64,000 nucleotides of DNA from an uncultured Lachnospiraceae bacterium (GTDB lineage Bacteria > Bacillota > Clostridia > Lachnospirales > Lachnospiraceae), in the NCBI GenBank assembly GCA_910577275.1, contig CAJTMW010000001.1:460608-524607 (forward strand). The letters run 5' to 3'. The position numbers and the translations under genes were made by a program. Numbering within the stretch: position 1 is the first letter of the stretch; every line of letters starts with the position of its first letter. The notes under the pieces were generated by a model. The model saw nothing but the letters and a program-made list of their open reading frames with translations, searched no databases and was not told where the DNA came from. Shown one piece after another: positions 51,448 to 60,399 of this stretch.

Positions 51448-54195
51448 TTACTTTTTCTCTGTTTCCTGCCTGTTTAGTGCGTCAAGCACCGTCTTAAAAA
51501 GCTCCGTCCCCTCCGGCGGCATCACCGCTGTGAGCTCGCTGATTGTCATACCGTAGGCAAATTCAATCATGGGGCCGTCCAGCATTCCCGGCATGTACCG
51601 GTTAAAAAGCTCTACCGCCAGGGCTTCCTGAACAAGGGCGCCCAGCGTGGTATCCATAGTAAACCTCTCCGCCTCAAGCTTCGTCCCGGTTTCATACTCA
51701 TAGTGCCATTCTCCCGAGCCGAGAGAAAAGCCTTCTTCTTTCTCCGGCAGATAAACCTGCGCCGTAGTGTTGGCCGGGACGGTTATGTCAACCGTAATTT
51801 TCCCGTCTTTACAGCTCCATGCGCTTCTTACCATGCCGTAAACCGAATCAAAGGCCGCGTCCACGCCGGTGATTCCTTTGATAAACCCGGGGCGAATCAT
51901 AATTTCCTTATATCCGGGCTTTATAGGGCTGATTCCCGCCAGCTTTTCATACATCCAGTCGCCGATGGAGCCGTACGCATAGTGGTTTAAGCTGTTCATT
52001 CCCGACTCGTCAAAGCTGCCGTCCGGCATAATGGAGTTCCATCTCTCCCATATGGTGGTGGCGCCCTTTTTTACCGCGTAAAGCCAGGACGGATAATCCT
52101 CTTTCAGGAAAAGGGTTCCCGCAAGGTCATGCATACCGTTTTCCGATAACGCATGGCACAGATAAGGCGTTCCCACAAAGCCGGTGGACAGATGGTTTTT
52201 GTGGTTGGCAATATTGGCTGCCAGAGATTTTGCAATTCTCTCCCGGTATTTTTCCTGTGCAAGATGGAAATGCAGCGCCAGCACGCAGCCCGTCTGTGTT
52301 TCGCTTACCAGCCGGCCCGTTCTTGTGACGTATTCCTGGTCGAAGCGTCTTACAATCTCCTCATGGAGCTTTCGGTATTTACCGGCGTCCTCTTTATTTC
52401 CAAGCACCCCTGCCGCCTTGCTTACAATATCCGCGGAATACGCATAATAGGCGTTTGCCACCAGATATTTGTCCGTCGCCCCCGTCCTGTCGGCGCTTTC
52501 CTCCTTGTCAAGAGCCAGCCAGTCCCCGTATTGAAAGCCCGTCTGCCACAAACCGTTCTCCCCGCAATGGTCCGTGATATAGTCCACATATCCCTTCATG
52601 CTTTCGTACTGGTCTCTCAGTACTCTTTCGTCCCCGAACATCCGGTAAACCGTCCATGGAATGACTGTCGCCGCATCGCTCCAGGCAGCGGCGGCCTCCT
52701 GGTCCGCCAAAATATTGGGCACCACATGGGGCGGGCCGAACTCCTTTGTCTGCTCGCTTTTCAGGTCGTGAAGCCATTTTGTGAAAAACAAAGCGGTTTC
52801 CATATTATAAGAAGCCGTCCGGCAGAAGACCTGGGCGTCTCCCGTCCATCCAAGCCGCTCGTCTCTCTGGGGGCAGTCCGTGGGAATATCCAGAAAATTG
52901 CTGCGCTGCCCCCACGTTATATTGCTTTGCAGCCGGTTTACCATTTCATTGGAGCAGGAAAACCGCCCTGTCACCCTCATATCCGTATGTAAACTGCAGG
53001 CCGTAAAATCCGCCGGGTCAATCTCCTCCATCCCCTCCACACAGATATAGCGGAATCCGTGAAAGGTAAAATGGGGCAGAAAGGTCTGCTTTGTCCCGTC
53101 ACAGATATAGGTGTCCGTTGATTTTGCCTGACGCAGCGTTTCCGGGTAAAAATTCCCGTCCTTATCCAGCGTTTCCGCATGGCGGATAACAATTTTCTGC
53201 CCGGCCCTTCCCTGAACCCTTACCTCCACGATACCGGCCATGTTCTGACCAAAATCCAGAACCTTTTCCCCCTTCGGCGTCACAATCAGCTCTTTTGCCG
53301 CTATGCGGTTTGTAATTCTCACCGGTTCGCACTCCTGGGCAGTAAGGTTTTCCATGGGATAGGAAAAAGGAACCGACGAAAAAACTATGCTCTCCTTAAA
53401 GGTACTGTCGATGGTCTCTCCCATGTAAATTTCGCTGTACCGTATGGAACCTGTTTTCACCGTCCAGTCCGTATCCGTTCCGATAACCTCTTTCGTGCCG
53501 TCCTCATAGATAATATGGAGCTCCGCCAGCGCCGCAACCTGACTGCCGTAGTGGGCAGGCGTGCAGGTAAACCCGAAAATCCCCTTATACCAGCCGTTTC
53601 CCACGGTAATTTCCAGAAGATTCTCCTTTTCTCCGGCAAGCAGCTCCGTCACGTCATAGGTCTGATATTGCAGACGTTTCCTGTAATTTGTCCAGCCCGG
53701 CGCAAAAAACGCATCGCCTGCTTTCTTCCCGTTTACATGGATTTCATAAACGCCCAGAGCCGTCGCATAGATACGGGCGCGCTTTACCCCTTTGCGGAGA
53801 GAAAAGGATTTTGCAAATACGGGACAGGCCGTCTCCTCCTCCCCGAAAGGATGGGTAATCCACTTCCCCTGAAAGTTTTCTCCGGCAAGCAGGCCGGTTT
53901 CAAAGCAACCCGCCGCCTCGGCCACTTCATTGTGATTATCCCGCACAACCACCCGGTATTCATAAACCGATTCCGGCAGCAATGGCATGCCTCCATATTC
54001 CACAAGTACGGACTGCTCCGACTTCTGATAGCCGGAATCCCACGCCATTGCCCCCTGTGAAATCACCTGAATCTGATAGCCGTCCTGCATGGTATTTTTC
54101 TGCTCCGATTCCAGCTTCCAGGAAAACCGCGGAATGGAAACATCTATTCCCACGGGATTTTTCCGGTATTCCACCCGTAAATCCGTAATCTGCAT
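51448..54195 (-). CDS. GH78 alpha-L-rhamnosidase
   Basis: An enzyme of 915 residues that releases terminal L-rhamnose from glycosides or pectin fragments. An N-terminal Bac_rhamnosid_N region (RVEYRKNPVGIDVSIPRFSW, RIYATALGVYEIHVNGKK) is followed by a CBM67-like part, then the (alpha/alpha)6 domain with DIPTDCPQRDERLGWTGDA (general acid Glu) and GATTIWERWNSI (base Glu), then a C-terminal beta domain. There is no signal peptide, so it is cytoplasmic. ATG 54195 has GGAGAGG upstream, 5 bp after the GH5 stop. Confidence 0.94.
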   Translation of the reverse strand: MQITDLRVEYRKNPVGIDVSIPRFSWKLESEQKNTMQDGYQIQVISQGAMAWDSGYQKSEQSVLVEYGGMPLLPESVYEYRVVVRDNHNEVAEAAGCFETGLLAGENFQGKWITHPFGEEETACPVFAKSFSLRKGVKRARIYATALGVYEIHVNGKKAGDAFFAPGWTNYRKRLQYQTYDVTELLAGEKENLLEITVGNGWYKGIFGFTCTPAHYGSQVAALAELHIIYEDGTKEVIGTDTDWTVKTGSIRYSEIYMGETIDSTFKESIVFSSVPFSYPMENLTAQECEPVRITNRIAAKELIVTPKGEKVLDFGQNMAGIVEVRVQGRAGQKIVIRHAETLDKDGNFYPETLRQAKSTDTYICDGTKQTFLPHFTFHGFRYICVEGMEEIDPADFTACSLHTDMRVTGRFSCSNEMVNRLQSNITWGQRSNFLDIPTDCPQRDERLGWTGDAQVFCRTASYNMETALFFTKWLHDLKSEQTKEFGPPHVVPNILADQEAAAAWSDAATVIPWTVYRMFGDERVLRDQYESMKGYVDYITDHCGENGLWQTGFQYGDWLALDKEESADRTGATDKYLVANAYYAYSADIVSKAAGVLGNKEDAGKYRKLHEEIVRRFDQEYVTRTGRLVSETQTGCVLALHFHLAQEKYRERIAKSLAANIANHKNHLSTGFVGTPYLCHALSENGMHDLAGTLFLKEDYPSWLYAVKKGATTIWERWNSIMPDGSFDESGMNSLNHYAYGSIGDWMYEKLAGISPIKPGYKEIMIRPGFIKGITGVDAAFDSVYGMVRSAWSCKDGKITVDITVPANTTAQVYLPEKEEGFSLGSGEWHYEYETGTKLEAERFTMDTTLGALVQEALAVELFNRYMPGMLDGPMIEFAYGMTISELTAVMPPEGTELFKTVLDALNRQETEKK

Positions 54196-54200
54196 ATCCG

Positions 54201-55622
54201 TTACCTCTCCTTTCTGATAAGTACTGTGAGTATTCCTGTCTGCTTTGCTTTTAATAATACATGGCATGCTTCCTCGCCCGTCTTTTCCAGCCGGTAATCT
54301 GTTTCGCACGCCTTATCCCCGCTTCTTCCCTCTACGCTTTGGGGAATAAACGGACAGTAAATCCGGCTCTCGCCCTCTGCCGCCTCAAAAGTCATTTCAA
54401 GAGCCTTCCCCTCCTCGTCATAATGATAAGCCATCAGCCTGCCTGCCGTTTCCGCCGGATAAGCTCTGCAAAGAGAGCTGAAATTTTCGTCCTCCTCCCG
54501 CTTCGGCTGATAATCCCAATACGCAGAGCTCCACAGATAGGTTTCCAGAATCCCGTTCATATGCCGTATCAGACCGTTAGTAAAAGGCTTCGAGGGAAAT
54601 GCGCCCCATTCGCCCACAATTAAAGGAAGCTGCAGCTCCATTTGAGAGCGGCGCTTGTCGGCATACAGTCTCTCCACATTTTCCCTGCTGAAGCTCTCAT
54701 AGCGGTCGGAGTCCACCACCGAATCATACCCGTGCGGCGCATATATCTGACAGCCCTGACTTTCTTTATCCGCAGAAAGACGGCCTATTCCCGTACGCAC
54801 CGTGCTGCTGCAGTATATATTCCCTCCTGTGACGAGGGGCTTTTCGCTGTGCTTTTTGACAGCCTTATGCATCCTTCGGTAAAAGTCCATCAGCGTGGTA
54901 CGGTCAAACTCCTGAAACTGCTCCGTCACAATTTCCATAAAAGCCGCCTGTTCTTCCAGAGAAATCTTTTCGGGATGCGCCAAATCAAACTGCGGGTTCC
55001 GCTCCTTCATCCGCTCCGTTGCAAACCCGAAGGCATTGCGCGCAAGGCTTCCCATAAAAGGCTCGTTCATAGGTTCCCATCCGATGATATTTTCACAGCC
55101 GTCCAGATACTGTGCAATCTGCTCCCACATTTTCTCATAATGGGTAAGCACTCCCGTTCCGTCCTCCGCAGCCTTATCCGCCCAGAAATTATCCGCCGCC
55201 CGGATAATCGCCTCGCTTTGCAGGTACGCGTCATACCACATGGTACAGCCTTCCGGGTGATATGCCCCCTCGTCCAGCGTCGCCCAGTCCGGCGCGCCGT
55301 CCATGAATTTTCTTGCAAACAAATCCTGATGCATATCGACGATTACATACAGTCCGTATTTTTCAGCCAGCCCTATCGCGTCCCTGACCCGGCTTAAATA
55401 GTCCCTATCATACTTTCCCGGTTCCGGCTCCACCCCGTCCCAGAAAATTCCGAACCGGATAAGATTAAACCCCATCCTTTCAAAGGCCCGGAATGATTTA
55501 TCCAAATCAGGAAAAATATATCCCTGCGCCCTGTCTTTGCAGACCACATTAATTCCGTTAAACAAAACCTGCTTCCCGTCAGGTGTCTGAAAGTCCATCC
55601 CCTTAATAAGAATCCGCTCCAT
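54201..55622 (-). CDS. GH5 glycoside hydrolase (endoglycoceramidase-like)
   Basis: A cytoplasmic enzyme of 473 residues. The TIM barrel carries the catalytic acid in IIGWEPMNEPFMG (about 183) and the nucleophile in LPLIVGEWGAFPS (about 332). FERMGFNLIRFGIFWDGVEP and VIVDMHQDLFARK match the endoglycoceramidase/GH5 group. A small C-terminal beta domain follows. As first gene of the rhamnosidase operon it probably removes an aglycone or second sugar from the imported glycoside; ceramide as substrate is not implied. Confidence 0.9.
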   Translation of the reverse strand: MERILIKGMDFQTPDGKQVLFNGINVVCKDRAQGYIFPDLDKSFRAFERMGFNLIRFGIFWDGVEPEPGKYDRDYLSRVRDAIGLAEKYGLYVIVDMHQDLFARKFMDGAPDWATLDEGAYHPEGCTMWYDAYLQSEAIIRAADNFWADKAAEDGTGVLTHYEKMWEQIAQYLDGCENIIGWEPMNEPFMGSLARNAFGFATERMKERNPQFDLAHPEKISLEEQAAFMEIVTEQFQEFDRTTLMDFYRRMHKAVKKHSEKPLVTGGNIYCSSTVRTGIGRLSADKESQGCQIYAPHGYDSVVDSDRYESFSRENVERLYADKRRSQMELQLPLIVGEWGAFPSKPFTNGLIRHMNGILETYLWSSAYWDYQPKREEDENFSSLCRAYPAETAGRLMAYHYDEEGKALEMTFEAAEGESRIYCPFIPQSVEGRSGDKACETDYRLEKTGEEACHVLLKAKQTGILTVLIRKER

Positions 55623-55646
55623 AAAATCCCTCCTGTCTTTTACTGA

Positions 55647-55726
55647 TTTTCAGGCTTCAAAGAATTTACAGGTTCATTTTATTTGCTTTTTCAGGCTTTG
55701 TATTGTAATTTTGTGCTCTATATTAT
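55647..55726. promoter_or_regulatory. Divergent control region between GH5 operon and araC gene
   Basis: TTTTCAGGCTT occurs twice (55647-55657 and 55688-55698), 41 bp apart, which is about four helical turns, with a related ACAGGTTCA between. A plus-strand promoter TTGTAT (55698-55703), 17 bp, TATTAT (55721-55726) serves the araC-type gene and overlaps the second repeat. These are likely AraC-type operator half sites. Confidence 0.55.
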
Positions 55727-55758
55727 AAAATTATATTACTTTAAATTTAAGGAGCGTT

Positions 55759-56958
55759 ATGATGGAGCATATTTATTCCTTTTGCCAGACTCTCTACAAC
55801 TGTACTTACCTTCCCGTACATTATTATGAAAATGGCGCGCTGATGCTGGTTCTGCCGGACACTGGCTTTTCCTTTGACCTGGCGGCGGCCCATCTGCCGG
55901 AATTATCCGCCAGGGAAAAGGACGTCTCCTATCTGGTCACAAAGGAATTCAATTATTTCGGTCTTGTGCAGAACAGGCAGACAGGACAAAGCGTTCTCAT
56001 TGGGCCGGTGGTAAGCCTCATGCCCTCCTCTGCTTCTGTCAGGAATATTATGAAGGAATACGCCATTCCATCAGAATATAAAGAACAGCTCACGGAGCTG
56101 TACCGGTTTACCCCTGCGTATTCCTTTCATCAGTTCTGCCATTTTCTTGCTTTGTTTTATCAGGAATTATTTCATGACGTGATTTCCATAGAAGCTTATC
56201 TGAATCTGCACTCCGCCTCGGAAAACTTCTCCCGGGCAAGTCTGCATTCGATGAAAAGCTATGATATCAAAGAGACGGAACAGTTTCACAACACCTACCA
56301 CTATGAGCAGATGTACCTTGACTATATCCGCAGCGGCAACGTTGACGGGCTGAAAGCGTTTTTTTCAAACGCTTTCTCCATTCAGGCCGGACAGATTGCG
56401 GACAACACTTTAAGGCAGGCAAAAAATATCCTGATTGTCGCCGTCACCCTCGCCACACGGTGCGCTATTGAGGGCGGCCTCGATATCGAATCCGCCTATC
56501 AGCTCAGCGATATTTATATTCAGGAGGGAGAAAAGCTGCAAAGTGTAGACAGCCTCTATCAGCTTCAATACGACATGCTTCTGGATTTTACCAGAAGGGT
56601 GGCATCGGCTCAGCTTCCCCAAAATACCACGCCGGATATTTTTAAATGTATCCAGTATATCAGGCGGCATACCAATCAGGCAATCTCCGTATCGGACGTG
56701 GCGGCCTACGCCGGCAAAAGCCGGTCGTACATTTCCCGCCGTTTTAAAGAAGAATCGGGCTTTGCCATAAGCGAGTTTATCATGCGCTGCAAGCTGGAAG
56801 AAGCCCGCTCCCTCCTTGCCTACACCGATAAATCCTTAAGCGAAATCAGCAATTACCTGTGTTTTTCCAGTCAGGCTTATTTTCAGAATGTATTTAAGAA
56901 AAAGTTCGGGATGCCTCCCGGGGAATACAGAAGGCACCCCGGAAGGAACCGAAAGTAG
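55759..56958 (+). CDS. AraC family transcriptional regulator
   Basis: A protein of 399 residues. The N-terminal 280 residues are a sensor-like region without a recognised cupin signature. The C-terminal DNA-binding domain (about 300-395) has two helix-turn-helix units: ISVSDVAAYAGKSRSYIS and SLSEISNYLCFSSQAYF, then KKKFGMPPGEYRR. Divergent from the GH5-GH78-symporter operon, it is the likely activator. ATG 55759 and 55762 are both possible; the second has better spacing to GGAG. Confidence 0.92.
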   Translation: MMEHIYSFCQTLYNCTYLPVHYYENGALMLVLPDTGFSFDLAAAHLPELSAREKDVSYLVTKEFNYFGLVQNRQTGQSVLIGPVVSLMPSSASVRNIMKEYAIPSEYKEQLTELYRFTPAYSFHQFCHFLALFYQELFHDVISIEAYLNLHSASENFSRASLHSMKSYDIKETEQFHNTYHYEQMYLDYIRSGNVDGLKAFFSNAFSIQAGQIADNTLRQAKNILIVAVTLATRCAIEGGLDIESAYQLSDIYIQEGEKLQSVDSLYQLQYDMLLDFTRRVASAQLPQNTTPDIFKCIQYIRRHTNQAISVSDVAAYAGKSRSYISRRFKEESGFAISEFIMRCKLEEARSLLAYTDKSLSEISNYLCFSSQAYFQNVFKKKFGMPPGEYRRHPGRNRK

Positions 56959-56975
56959 AAAGTATTTATTTTTTA

Positions 56976-57554
56976 TCACGCCATTCCTTCAGCAGCCGTC
57001 CGCGCCTTTGTAAAGTCAATTGGCATGGAATTGGTTTTGCCAAAGCCCTCCGGCATACTCCAGGTCCCCAGTACAGGGTCAATCCGAATGCAGGGCTGGT
57101 TCTTCAATTTTTTTGCCATTAATTCTCCTGCCATACCCAGCTTCTTTTTCATCATTGCCACAGCCGCTTCTTTGTCCGGTCCATCTTCCACCAGCCCGGC
57201 CAGCGCATTGACCTGGAAAACCCACGGCTTGCCGGCGCCCTTTTTGGGCATATGGCAGATGGATATCGCTGCACGCGGATTGTTGGAAATATTCTCCACC
57301 TTTTTGAACTGAGGCTGTGTAAACACATAGAAGAACGGATTATTTTCATTATCGCCGCCTGACACAAAGTGCACTATGGAAGTCTCCGGCCAGCCGGTTG
57401 GCGATATGGTGGTGAGATATAGCAGCTCCTCCTCCGGCAATTTCTCAAGGATTACCTTTTTGATGTGAGCTGTCTGCTCCGGCGTACCGAACTCGCCGCC
57501 CATTTTGTCTATCTGGCTGTCATAGCCTTTTAATATTTCACTGTTTTTTACCAT
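56976..57554 (-). CDS. Pyridoxamine 5'-phosphate oxidase family protein
   Basis: A split-barrel flavin-binding fold of 192 residues. LLYLTTISPTGWPETSIVHFV (about 47-67) is the typical first strands, and NPRAAISICHM and PWVFQVNALAGL follow. The cofactor could be FMN, F420 or haem; not assignable. ATG 57554 has AGGAGGG eight bases before it. It is divergent from a TetR gene that probably represses it. Confidence 0.88.
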   Translation of the reverse strand: MVKNSEILKGYDSQIDKMGGEFGTPEQTAHIKKVILEKLPEEELLYLTTISPTGWPETSIVHFVSGGDNENNPFFYVFTQPQFKKVENISNNPRAAISICHMPKKGAGKPWVFQVNALAGLVEDGPDKEAAVAMMKKKLGMAGELMAKKLKNQPCIRIDPVLGTWSMPEGFGKTNSMPIDFTKARTAAEGMA

Positions 57555-57579
57555 TATATAGTCCCTCCTGATTGATTGC

Positions 57580-57669
57580 ATATTGCCCAACAACGCGCTG
57601 TATGATATTATTATACCGTGAATCGGCATATCATCAACCAACAACAACCAACTTGTTGTCGGGCAATAT
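57580..57669. promoter_or_regulatory. Inverted repeats in the PNPOx/tetR divergent region
   Basis: ATATTGCCC (57580-57588) and GGGCAATAT (57661-57669) are exact inverted copies, each extended by AACAA/TTGTT-like sequence. CAACTTGTTG (57649-57658) is an inner dyad. The right arm abuts the tetR RBS and the left arm lies near the PNPOx start, as expected for TetR operators. Confidence 0.6.
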
Positions 57670-57685
57670 AAGGAGGGAATGGCCA

Positions 57686-58291
57686 ATGAAGAAACAGCCT
57701 GAAAAAACTGCGCAGACGAAGCAGGCTTTGATGGACGCCTTTTGGGAAACGGCAAAGCGCCGGGGAATCCAGAATACTACGATTAGCGAGGTCACAAAAC
57801 GGGCAGGCTTCAACCGGGGGACATTTTATGTTTACTTTACAGATATAGATGACCTGCTGTATCAGGCAGAGGAGGAAATTATGCAGGATATACGAATGCA
57901 GTTTCTTACCATCGACCCTGTAAAAACGGATATCGGTACGGACTTTCTGCAAATAGTATCTTTAAGAATTATGGAACTGTTTGGACATTATGATGAGAAG
58001 CTTTTTCTTCTTTTGGGAAAAAATGGCGACCCCTGCTTCGTGGAGCGCATTCGCGAGGAGGTCAGTGCGATATTTACCCATATACTGGCTCCCGAAACCA
58101 AGACGCCGAATATGGAGTATATTGCTGTCTTCGCCACCTCGGCTTTTACCGGTCTGCTTTTATATTGGCACGAAAACGGACGAAAGATTTCCATTAATGA
58201 GCTGGACAAGATTGCTTATCGGACAATGCTGTTTGGTATGGCAGGAATCATAACCGACAGTAAATGCAATCAGGAAAACAACCTGAAATAG
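57686..58291 (+). CDS. TetR/AcrR family transcriptional regulator
   Basis: A protein of 201 residues. The N-terminal helix-turn-helix is clear (NTTISEVTKRAGFNRGTFYVYF, about 26-47, shown here as TTISEVTKRAGFNRGTFYV). The C-terminal domain resembles TetR_C-type ligand domains. ATG 57686 follows AGGAGGG. It is divergent from the PNPOx-family gene, with inverted repeats between. Confidence 0.92.
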   Translation: MKKQPEKTAQTKQALMDAFWETAKRRGIQNTTISEVTKRAGFNRGTFYVYFTDIDDLLYQAEEEIMQDIRMQFLTIDPVKTDIGTDFLQIVSLRIMELFGHYDEKLFLLLGKNGDPCFVERIREEVSAIFTHILAPETKTPNMEYIAVFATSAFTGLLLYWHENGRKISINELDKIAYRTMLFGMAGIITDSKCNQENNLK

Positions 58292-58319
58292 GATAATTGC
58301 TGCCGAAATCAAATAATAT

Positions 58320-58952
58320 TTATTTTTCTCTGTTTATCTTACTGCGTTGCTGTTTACGCTGTAATTTTTTTGATAAATCGCCTGTCTTTTTCTCTTTCTC
58401 TTTTACGGCCTGCCTCCTTTTCTCTGCAATAAAAACGTAATATCCGTCTATTTCATAAACTTTAACGCCTCCAAAAACAGAGGTCAGTTTATTTTTGTAC
58501 CAGTCAAGTCTTTTTGTAACCATAATCAGCTTTCCGCCAATAGTTAATTTTTTAAATCCGCCCTCTATAAAATGCTTTGGAACAGAAAAATCTGCATGAT
58601 ACGGCGGATTAGATAGTATAAGCGTGAAATCGCTTTCTTCTACATTCTTATATCCATCGCTTAATCTGATTCTGATATCGGGCACGTTATTCATGCGCAA
58701 ATTCTTAGTCGCACATTCTACCGCCTGTTCGGAGACATCACACATGACAACATTTTCCTCACCTATCAGTTTACCTGCAAGGATACCCACAATACCATAC
58801 CCGCACCCTAAATCCAGTACCTTGTCGCCCGGCAAAAAATCAATAACAGACAGCATGGCTAATGTACCATTATCAATCGAATTGGGCGAAAAAATTGAAG
58901 GTGCAGTTTCAAATACCAAATCCACATTTTTAATCCTTGCAGATATGCTCAC
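58320..58952 (-). CDS. RsmC-like class I SAM-dependent methyltransferase
   Basis: A protein of 210 residues. The SAM-binding motif I is KVLDLGCGYGIVGILAG (about 45-61). SNPPYHADFSV (about 115) is the NPPY motif of N-methyltransferases acting on guanine or adenine in RNA. FSPNSIDNGTLAMLS fits the MTS/RsmC group, whose known member makes m2G1207 of 16S rRNA. The C-terminal 35 residues are Lys rich. It overlaps the small gene upstream by 23 bp. Confidence 0.87.
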   Translation of the reverse strand: MSISARIKNVDLVFETAPSIFSPNSIDNGTLAMLSVIDFLPGDKVLDLGCGYGIVGILAGKLIGEENVVMCDVSEQAVECATKNLRMNNVPDIRIRLSDGYKNVEESDFTLILSNPPYHADFSVPKHFIEGGFKKLTIGGKLIMVTKRLDWYKNKLTSVFGGVKVYEIDGYYVFIAEKRRQAVKEKEKKTGDLSKKLQRKQQRSKINREK

Positions 58953-59148
58953 TATAGCGCCCCTTCCTCATTCGTCTGCCAACCGCTGTCCTTGTTCCAT
59001 CGCTGTTTTCCCTGTAAATAATCTGTGTTTTTCGGTCATACACCACTATAGGAATATCCATTGCCTTCTTCTTTTCCAGCTCAAGCCTCACTGCAGCATT
59101 TGCACGCTTTACAACTGCCTCGTCGGAAATATACTCTTCTCTGGTCAT
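58930..59148 (-). CDS. Small hypothetical protein (72 aa)
   Basis: A protein of 72 residues starting MTREEYISDEAVVKRANAA, with a C-terminal strand pair (IPIVVYDRKTQIIYREN) and a basic end. ATG 59148 has AAGGGTGAG upstream. It is translationally coupled to the methyltransferase gene. I do not recognise the family. Confidence 0.7.
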   Translation of the reverse strand: MTREEYISDEAVVKRANAAVRLELEKKKAMDIPIVVYDRKTQIIYRENSDGTRTAVGRRMRKGRYSEHICKD

Positions 59149-59194
59149 AATCTCACCCTTTTCCTTGAAAACTTTTTCTGATACCTCTGTTATT

Positions 59195-59223
59195 ATCATA
59201 TCCTCTTATCACATTTCTATCAA
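59195..59223 (-). promoter_or_regulatory. Promoter of the small gene-methyltransferase operon
   Basis: On the minus strand, -35 TTGATA (59218-59223) and -10 TATGAT (59195-59200) have a 17-bp spacer. A hairpin TTGCCTG/CAGGCAA (59249-59282) upstream may end the preceding DHHW operon. Confidence 0.55.
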
Positions 59224-59289
59224 GCGTCTTTCTTTATCCACTCCCACTTTGCCTGCGTACTGCGTAGACACTAAACAGGCAAGTTATAG

Positions 59290-60387
59290 TTATTTCAGCG
59301 TTTCACTGTTATTGAGCACAAGGGTGCTGTACAAAAACAGCACGTCGCATCCCTCGAAATCCACAAACTTTTCCAGATTATCGGGGTTCATATACCGGAT
59401 ATCCGCCAGTGTAATCTCCGAATAGCCGCTGACAAGAAGCGGGGCTATGGCTGAACCGAAGGAATCCCGGAAAATGATAAGCCTTTTCCCCTCCTTAGCC
59501 AGAGGATTTTCAATGGTGACAAGGGACAGCGGCCCGGACAGAAACATTTCATAAGGGTCCTTTCCTTCGGCCTTCTCCATGCTGTATACCGGAATTTCCC
59601 TGCCGTTCTGCCAGTCATAGACCTTACATGCGCTTATCGCCTCCCCTGTCAGATACTTCATCTCATCCGGCAAAAGGGGCAGCGCCGCCTGACCGTAATA
59701 CACTCCGTAAAAATCCGCATCAAGGGTATGAACCTCATATTCTTCCAGAAGCGCGGCTCCCATCCCCTCCGCCAGCCGCTTTGCCACGTCCTCAATCCGC
59801 TCCTGCCGCCAGTGGGTGTCGGTCTTATAATAATCCTCCTTCTCAAGGAGGTCGGAAATCGTGATATACTCCGCAAAATCCGCTTCCCGCTTTACATAAT
59901 CCTCAAAAGCCTGATAATCCATGGAAGGGCGTCCGCTTTCCTTTGCCAGAAAGCAGTTTTTGTCAGGGATTACGGAAAGAAAAACCCTGTTCTCCTCCGT
60001 CAGATACTTCCCGCACACATACCGGAAACGCGAAAGGGCACGGTCAAGGGAAGCCGCGTTCATGGGATATTCCAGTTTGGAAAGAAAACCTTCCGAGACA
60101 TAAATTCCGTTGTTGTCTCCCCGCCGGAAAATCTCTGCCGCCGTCAGCGCCTTTACCGTCCGAAGCTGCTCCCGGAAAGGAAAGGTATCCGCAGCAAAGG
60201 TCTCAAACCCGGACATAAAACGCCCATTCCACACCGTCTTTGCCGAAAGCTCCGGCAAGGCGGACAGCTTACGCCTTTCGCTGTCGGAATAATTTTCCTT
60301 CGGATAAAATACGCACAGCAAAAAGCCCGCCGCAAAAAACAGGGCGAATATGATACATAGTATTTTGTCTTTTCTCCGTATATCCAT
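59290..60387 (-). CDS. DHHW family protein (AlgX/AlgJ-like)
   Basis: A protein of 365 residues with one N-terminal membrane anchor (about 8-28), so mainly extracytoplasmic. The family motif YYKTDTHW (about 188) carries the Asp-His pair, and LIIFRDSFGSAIAPLL carries a serine in an SGNH-like nucleophile context. Such proteins work with MBOAT O-acyltransferases to acetylate polysaccharides or teichoic polymers. ATG 60387 is seven bases from GGAGGG. It starts 13 bp after the MBOAT gene. Confidence 0.88.
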   Translation of the reverse strand: MDIRRKDKILCIIFALFFAAGFLLCVFYPKENYSDSERRKLSALPELSAKTVWNGRFMSGFETFAADTFPFREQLRTVKALTAAEIFRRGDNNGIYVSEGFLSKLEYPMNAASLDRALSRFRYVCGKYLTEENRVFLSVIPDKNCFLAKESGRPSMDYQAFEDYVKREADFAEYITISDLLEKEDYYKTDTHWRQERIEDVAKRLAEGMGAALLEEYEVHTLDADFYGVYYGQAALPLLPDEMKYLTGEAISACKVYDWQNGREIPVYSMEKAEGKDPYEMFLSGPLSLVTIENPLAKEGKRLIIFRDSFGSAIAPLLVSGYSEITLADIRYMNPDNLEKFVDFEGCDVLFLYSTLVLNNSETLK

Positions 60388-60399
60388 CACTTTCCCTCC

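Noticed and set aside
53179..54060. Long open frame (293 codons) on the plus strand inside the GH78 gene.
   Set aside because: It lies fully antisense to a well-supported enzyme and has no family signature.
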